DNA from: Desulfobacteraceae bacterium
GTDB taxonomy: Bacteria > Desulfobacterota > Desulfobacteria > Desulfobacterales > Desulfobacteraceae
Reading direction: 5' to 3'
Length of the DNA stretch: 8,675 bases
Assembly: GCA_023140455.1 (NCBI GenBank)
Contig: JAGLLQ010000196.1
Span: forward strand, 1-8,675
The translations under genes were made by a program, and so were the position numbers. This document shows, one piece after another, positions 7,331-8,675 of this stretch. Position 1 is the first letter of the stretch; each line of letters opens with the position of its first letter. A model generated the notes under the pieces. It searched no databases and was not told the DNA's origin. It saw only the letters and a list, made by a program, of their open reading frames with translations.

Positions 7331-8675
7331 ATGAAAGTAATAAAAATTGGCGGGGGGTGCTTTAAAAATGAAAAGGCAGCTCTCGAAATTATTGAACTTA
7401 TATTTAAAAAAGGAAAAGGCAACATATTTGTATTGTCTGCTTTTTCCGGAGTGACTGATATACTTCTATCTGGTATTACAAAAGCCCTGAATGATGAAAA
7501 TAAAATATCGCATATAATCAATCAACTTAAAAGAATTCATCATTCTTATATAGATCACTTGATATCAGACAAAACTGAAAACAAAAAACAAAAACAGCAG
7601 ATTGCACATATATTTAAAAAGCTTGAAAGATTTTACTTTGGAATAAATTTTACCAGAGAAGCAACTCCAAGGATGCGTGATATCATAGCATGTTATGGAG
7701 AACGATTATCATCTTTAATAGTCGCTTCAGCACTATTGAGTAGAGGCATAAATTCAAATTGTATCATGCCTCACAAAATTGGAATCATAACAGATGGAAA
7801 GTTTTCATACGCTTCAGCGATAATTTCTAAAACCTCAAAAAACCTTACATCTTTTTTTAAAAAACACTGGGCCAAAGATAAGATGTTTTTTATCCCGGGT
7901 TTTTATGGAGTAAGCGAAACTAATGAAATAACAACATTTGGACGTGGTGGAAGCGATTATTCTGCTGCTGTTGTTGCAGCAGCAATTAAAGCAGATATTT
8001 TGGAGATATGGAAAGATACTGAAGGCTTTATGACTGCTGACCCTGACAATATTAAAAATCCAAAATTAATACCAAAATTGAGCTATGTAGAGGCTGCTGA
8101 ACTTGCTTATACCGGAGCAGGAATCCTTCATCCACGCACAGTTGAACCTGTTAAAAAAGCAAAAATTAACATTGCAATTAAAAACACATATAACCCTGAT
8201 GCACCTGGAAGTTTAATAACAAATAGGGGATTTTCTTCTAATTCTATTATTAAAAGTGTCTCTTATACAAAAAATATTGCAGTTTTAAGGATACATGCTT
8301 CAGGAGTTGGTGCAAGACCAGGTATTCTTTCTCAAATCACTGAAAAACTATTTGCAAATGGTGTAAATATCAAATCGGTAATTACATCTCAAACATGTAT
8401 TAGCCTGCTGCTTTCTGAGAATGATATTGATAAAAGCCAGAATATCATACAGGCTATCAAGCCTAAGCCCTATAGAAGATCTGAAAAATCCATAGATGTC
8501 GCTTTAATCAGTATAGTCGGTGATGGTATTCTTCGTCATAAAGGCATTGCGGCAAAATGTTTTACAGCAACTTATGATGTTGATGTTAATATTCAGATGA
8601 TATCTTTTGGTACATCAGATGCTGCATTATATTTTATAGTGGATGAAAATGATCTTGATAAAACAATTAAAGCAT
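7331..8675 (+). CDS. Aspartate kinase with C-terminal ACT domains (3' end cut by window edge)
   Basis: Phosphorylates L-aspartate, the first step towards lysine, methionine, threonine and diaminopimelate. The 448 codons seen begin MKVIKIGGG. The amino-acid-kinase domain shows GERLSS (123-128), TFGRGGSDYSA (202-212), WKDTEGFMTADPD (227-239) and ELAYTGAGILHPRT (257-270). Two regulatory ACT units follow at about 315-375 and 388-448. The usual N-terminal KFGGTSV reads KIGGGCF, while the lysine (K5) and the GG pair are kept. WKD in place of WTD also occurs in plant monofunctional enzymes. Start choice: an in-frame ATG at 7313 would add six residues; 7331 fits family N-termini better, and neither has a clear Shine-Dalgarno. 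The gene runs off the window just where a monofunctional enzyme would end, so fusion to homoserine dehydrogenase (ThrA-like) cannot be excluded. The second ACT reads more like LysC than ThrA. I therefore give no symbol. Confidence 0.93.
   Translation, partial: MKVIKIGGGCFKNEKAALEIIELIFKKGKGNIFVLSAFSGVTDILLSGITKALNDENKISHIINQLKRIHHSYIDHLISDKTENKKQKQQIAHIFKKLERFYFGINFTREATPRMRDIIACYGERLSSLIVASALLSRGINSNCIMPHKIGIITDGKFSYASAIISKTSKNLTSFFKKHWAKDKMFFIPGFYGVSETNEITTFGRGGSDYSAAVVAAAIKADILEIWKDTEGFMTADPDNIKNPKLIPKLSYVEAAELAYTGAGILHPRTVEPVKKAKINIAIKNTYNPDAPGSLITNRGFSSNSIIKSVSYTKNIAVLRIHASGVGARPGILSQITEKLFANGVNIKSVITSQTCISLLLSENDIDKSQNIIQAIKPKPYRRSEKSIDVALISIVGDGILRHKGIAAKCFTATYDVDVNIQMISFGTSDAALYFIVDENDLDKTIKA

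Noticed and set aside
7288..7521. Open frame of 77 codons on the minus strand
   Set aside because: It overlaps the start of the aspartokinase on the opposite strand; aspartokinase homology is clear there.

Overview
The window is AT-rich (GC about one third by eye) chromosomal DNA that looks like ordinary housekeeping and accessory sequence. It carries five protein-coding genes, two of them cut by the window edges. No RNA gene, mobile element, CRISPR array or tandem repeat was found. The mix of genes suggests a low-GC Gram-negative bacterium, possibly a Desulfobacterota (former deltaproteobacterial) lineage. It includes an AcnA-type aconitase, a FadD/LcfA-type acyl-CoA synthetase, and a soluble PAS hybrid histidine kinase with the KMEAVGTLAGGIAHDFNNIL signature common in such kinases of sulfate reducers. 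It also includes an ACT-domain aspartokinase. The taxonomic call is inference from protein style only.

Layout. Positions 1-2525 (minus) hold an aconitate hydratase gene missing only its last roughly 40-50 codons. A 145-bp divergent spacer follows, with a good sigma70-like promoter pointing right. It precedes a 105-codon gene at 2671-2988 (plus) for a small, exported, very basic protein of unknown family. That gene converges, with only 10 bp between stops, on a long-chain acyl-CoA synthetase gene at 2999-4678 (minus). Upstream of the synthetase on the same strand, across a 132-bp AT-rich gap, is a 768-codon hybrid sensor kinase at 4811-7117 (minus). A 213-bp divergent spacer with two small dyads separates it from an aspartokinase gene starting at 7331 (plus) and running off the right edge.

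How the genes relate. Aconitase serves the TCA or glyoxylate route, the synthetase activates fatty acids for beta-oxidation or lipid synthesis, and the aspartokinase opens the Lys/Met/Thr pathway. They are not an obvious single pathway. The kinase is an orphan with a receiver but no visible output domain, so it presumably signals through a partner elsewhere. Its position ahead of the synthetase gene could allow co-transcription, but the gap is long and this is not shown.

I do not see a convincing new multi-gene system. The items most worth a second look are the small secreted cationic protein with its own promoter, the aspartokinase with a non-standard glycine-rich N-terminal motif, and the kinase's divergent GAF-like input region.
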